Source: Blautia caecimuris (lineage in GTDB: Bacteria; Bacillota; Clostridia; Lachnospirales; Lachnospiraceae). From it: a DNA stretch of 64,000 bases. Under the pieces are notes generated by a model. That model was not told the DNA's origin, did no database searches, and worked only from the letters and a program-made list of their open reading frames with translations. Location: NCBI RefSeq assembly GCF_024622975.1, contig NZ_JANJZT010000003.1, positions 124,001-188,000 on the forward strand. The letters are read 5' to 3'. Every line of letters starts with the position of its first letter. Positions within the stretch are counted from its first letter, which is position 1. Below are positions 62,372 through 64,000 of this stretch, in pieces. The translations under genes and the position numbers were made by a program.

Positions 62372-64000
62372 ATGGGATTCAAGAGTGACATCGAAATCGC
62401 ACAGGAATGCGAAATGAAACCAATTACTGAGATCGCTGCAAAAGCAGGTATTGATGACAAATATCTGGAGCAGTACGGAAAGTACAAAGCAAAAATCGAC
62501 TACAATCTTCTGAAAGAAACCGACAAACAGGACGGCAAGCTGATCCTTGTTACAGCTATCAACCCTACACCGGCAGGCGAGGGAAAAACAACTACAACTG
62601 TAGGTCTTGCTGACGGTATGCAGAAGCTTGGCAAAAACGTTATGGTAGCTCTTCGTGAGCCATCTCTCGGACCGGTATTCGGTGTAAAAGGCGGCGCAGC
62701 AGGCGGCGGCTATGCACAGGTTGTTCCTATGGAAGATATCAACCTTCATTTTACAGGTGACTTCCATGCAATCGGCGCAGCAAACAACCTTCTTGCAGCA
62801 ATGATCGACAACCATATTTTCCAGGGCAACGCTCTTAACATTGACCCAAGAAAGATCACATGGAGAAGATGTGTGGATATGAATGACCGTCAGCTTCGTA
62901 ATGTAGTAGACGGCCTTGGCGGAAAGACAAACGGTATGCCTCGTGAAGACGGCTACGACATTACTGTTGCTTCTGAGATCATGGCAGTTCTGTGTCTTGC
63001 AAGCGATATCAAAGACCTGAAAGAACGTCTTTCCAGAATCATCATCGGATATACATACGGTAAAGTTTCTGAGCAGAAACCGGTAACAGCAGGCGATCTT
63101 CACGCTGAGGGCGCTATGACAGCACTTCTGAAAGACGCTCTGAAACCAAACCTTGTTCAGACTCTTGAGCATGTTCCTGCAATCGTACACGGCGGACCAT
63201 TCGCTAATATCGCTCATGGCTGTAACTCTGTAACAGCTACAAAAATGTCTCTGAAACTGGCTGATTACACAATTACAGAGGCTGGCTTCGGCGCTGACCT
63301 TGGTGCTGAGAAATTCCTTGACATCAAATGCCGTATGGCAGGTCTGAAACCAAACGCTGTTGTTGTTGTTGCAACTGTTCGTGCTCTGAAATACAATGGC
63401 GGCGTTGCAAAAGCTGACCTGAACAACGAGAACCTTGAGGCTCTTGAAAAAGGTCTCCCGAACCTTCTGAAACATGTAAGCAATATTACAAATGTATACA
63501 AACTTCCATGTGTAGTTGCTATCAATGCTTTCCCAACAGATACCAAGGCAGAGCTTGATCTTGTAGAGGCAAAATGTAAAGAAATGGGCGTAAACGTAGC
63601 TCTTTCTGAAGTATGGGCAAAAGGTGGCGAAGGCGGTCTGAAGCTTGCAGAAGAAGTAATCCGTCTCTGCGAAGAGCCAAATGATGACTTCTCCTACTCC
63701 TATGAGCTGGAAGGCTCCATTGAGGACAAACTGAACCAGATCGTTCAGAAAATCTACGGCGGCAAGAGAGTTGTCCTTACAGCTAACGCTCAGAAACAGG
63801 CAAAACAGCTTGAAGATCTTGGCTTTGGCAACTGCCCGATCTGTGTTGCAAAAACACAGTACAGCCTGACAGATGACCAGACAAAACTGGGCGCTCCTAC
63901 AGACTTTGAGGTAACTGTACGTAACCTGAAGATTTCTGCAGGTGCAGGCTTTATCGTAGCCCTTACCGGCGAAATCATGACAATGCCAGGACTTCCAAAA
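62372..64000 (+). CDS. fhs: Formate-tetrahydrofolate ligase (partial, runs off right edge)
   Basis: Joins formate to tetrahydrofolate with ATP, giving 10-formyltetrahydrofolate for purines and for the methyl branch of acetogenesis. 543 of about 556 residues are visible with no stop. It starts [18 protein letters not shown] and holds [14 protein letters not shown] (ATP loop), [40 protein letters not shown] and [21 protein letters not shown] at 62372 follows AAAGGAGA. Codon use is very biased, which fits high expression and explains the long spurious open frame opposite it. Regulated by the ZTP riboswitch. Confidence 0.97.
   Translation, partial: MGFKSDIEIAQECEMKPITEIAAKAGIDDKYLEQYGKYKAKIDYNLLKETDKQDGKLILVTAINPTPAGEGKTTTTVGLADGMQKLGKNVMVALREPSLGPVFGVKGGAAGGGYAQVVPMEDINLHFTGDFHAIGAANNLLAAMIDNHIFQGNALNIDPRKITWRRCVDMNDRQLRNVVDGLGGKTNGMPREDGYDITVASEIMAVLCLASDIKDLKERLSRIIIGYTYGKVSEQKPVTAGDLHAEGAMTALLKDALKPNLVQTLEHVPAIVHGGPFANIAHGCNSVTATKMSLKLADYTITEAGFGADLGAEKFLDIKCRMAGLKPNAVVVVATVRALKYNGGVAKADLNNENLEALEKGLPNLLKHVSNITNVYKLPCVVAINAFPTDTKAELDLVEAKCKEMGVNVALSEVWAKGGEGGLKLAEEVIRLCEEPNDDFSYSYELEGSIEDKLNQIVQKIYGGKRVVLTANAQKQAKQLEDLGFGNCPICVAKTQYSLTDDQTKLGAPTDFEVTVRNLKISAGAGFIVALTGEIMTMPGLPK

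Noticed and set aside
62351-63475. 374-codon open frame on the minus strand opposite fhs
   Set aside because: It is a mirror of the strongly biased fhs codons; its translation is cysteine- and serine-rich and resembles no protein.
1-64000. CRISPR arrays, tRNA or rRNA genes, prophage or conjugative genes
   Set aside because: No regularly spaced repeats, cloverleaf sequences, rRNA stretches, integrases or phage/conjugation proteins were recognised.

Overview
The window looks like the chromosome of a monoderm gut anaerobe of the Lachnospiraceae (Blautia/Ruminococcus-like). This rests on moderate-to-low GC, strong AGGAGG-type ribosome sites, sigma-A promoters, DUF1002, DUF5685 and HAAS proteins, cell-wall-binding repeats, and a ZTP-riboswitch-controlled formate-tetrahydrofolate ligase. 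The genus is an inference. No rRNA, tRNA, CRISPR array, prophage or intact transposon was seen; the only mobile-element trace is a decayed IS30-type transposase at 5.8-6.3 kb.

Layout. 0-3.2 kb: NAD synthesis operon nadB-nadC-niaR-nadA (nadA runs off the left edge), with a NiaR operator over the -35 box. 3.4-6.3 kb: holA, a membrane acyltransferase and the IS30 remnant. 6.4-22.2 kb: a sugar-acid catabolic region. It holds glucarate dehydratase (gudD), galactarate dehydratase (garD), a GntP-type permease, a DapA-family lyase, two tartronate semialdehyde reductases (garR), glycerate kinase, a YiaK-type dehydrogenase, a GltD-like flavoprotein and three regulators (CdaR-like, LysR, PrpR-N/AAA+). 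Together they outline D-glucarate or galactarate -> 5-keto-4-deoxyglucarate -> pyruvate + tartronate semialdehyde -> glycerate -> phosphoglycerate. The usual aldolase GarL is absent; the DapA-family protein is the candidate replacement.

22.6-32 kb: an NlpC/P60 cell-wall hydrolase with 12 wall-binding repeats, meso-diaminopimelate dehydrogenase, an operon of an rRNA methyltransferase, a zinc-ribbon membrane protein, a DUF5685 protein and an unusual J-domain protein, then DUF1002 and XdhC proteins. 32.5-36.4 kb: a metal-efflux operon (HMA chaperone, P-type ATPase, ArsR sensor) with a classic operator, divergent from a split chromate transporter. 36.5-45.4 kb: AI-2E-family permease, RlmD, a small acidic membrane protein, uracil permease, a two-domain wall glycosyltransferase and glycogen debranching enzyme.

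45.5-56.9 kb: an L-arabinose module on the minus strand: two-component system, sugar-binding protein, ABC importer, araA and a ribulokinase-like FGGY kinase. 57.3-61 kb: an orphan HAAS protein and a BtuFCD-like importer under a cobalamin riboswitch with a visible terminator. 61.2-64 kb: an unknown two-helix membrane protein, then a ZTP riboswitch and fhs, which runs off the right edge.

Most noteworthy: matched upstream elements at the gudD and garR2 promoters at identical distance (73 bp); a PrpR-type regulator whose AAA+ motor is degenerate; and the DUF5685/J-protein/zinc-ribbon operon, where the DUF5685 protein carries two aspartate motifs resembling head-to-head prenyl synthases.
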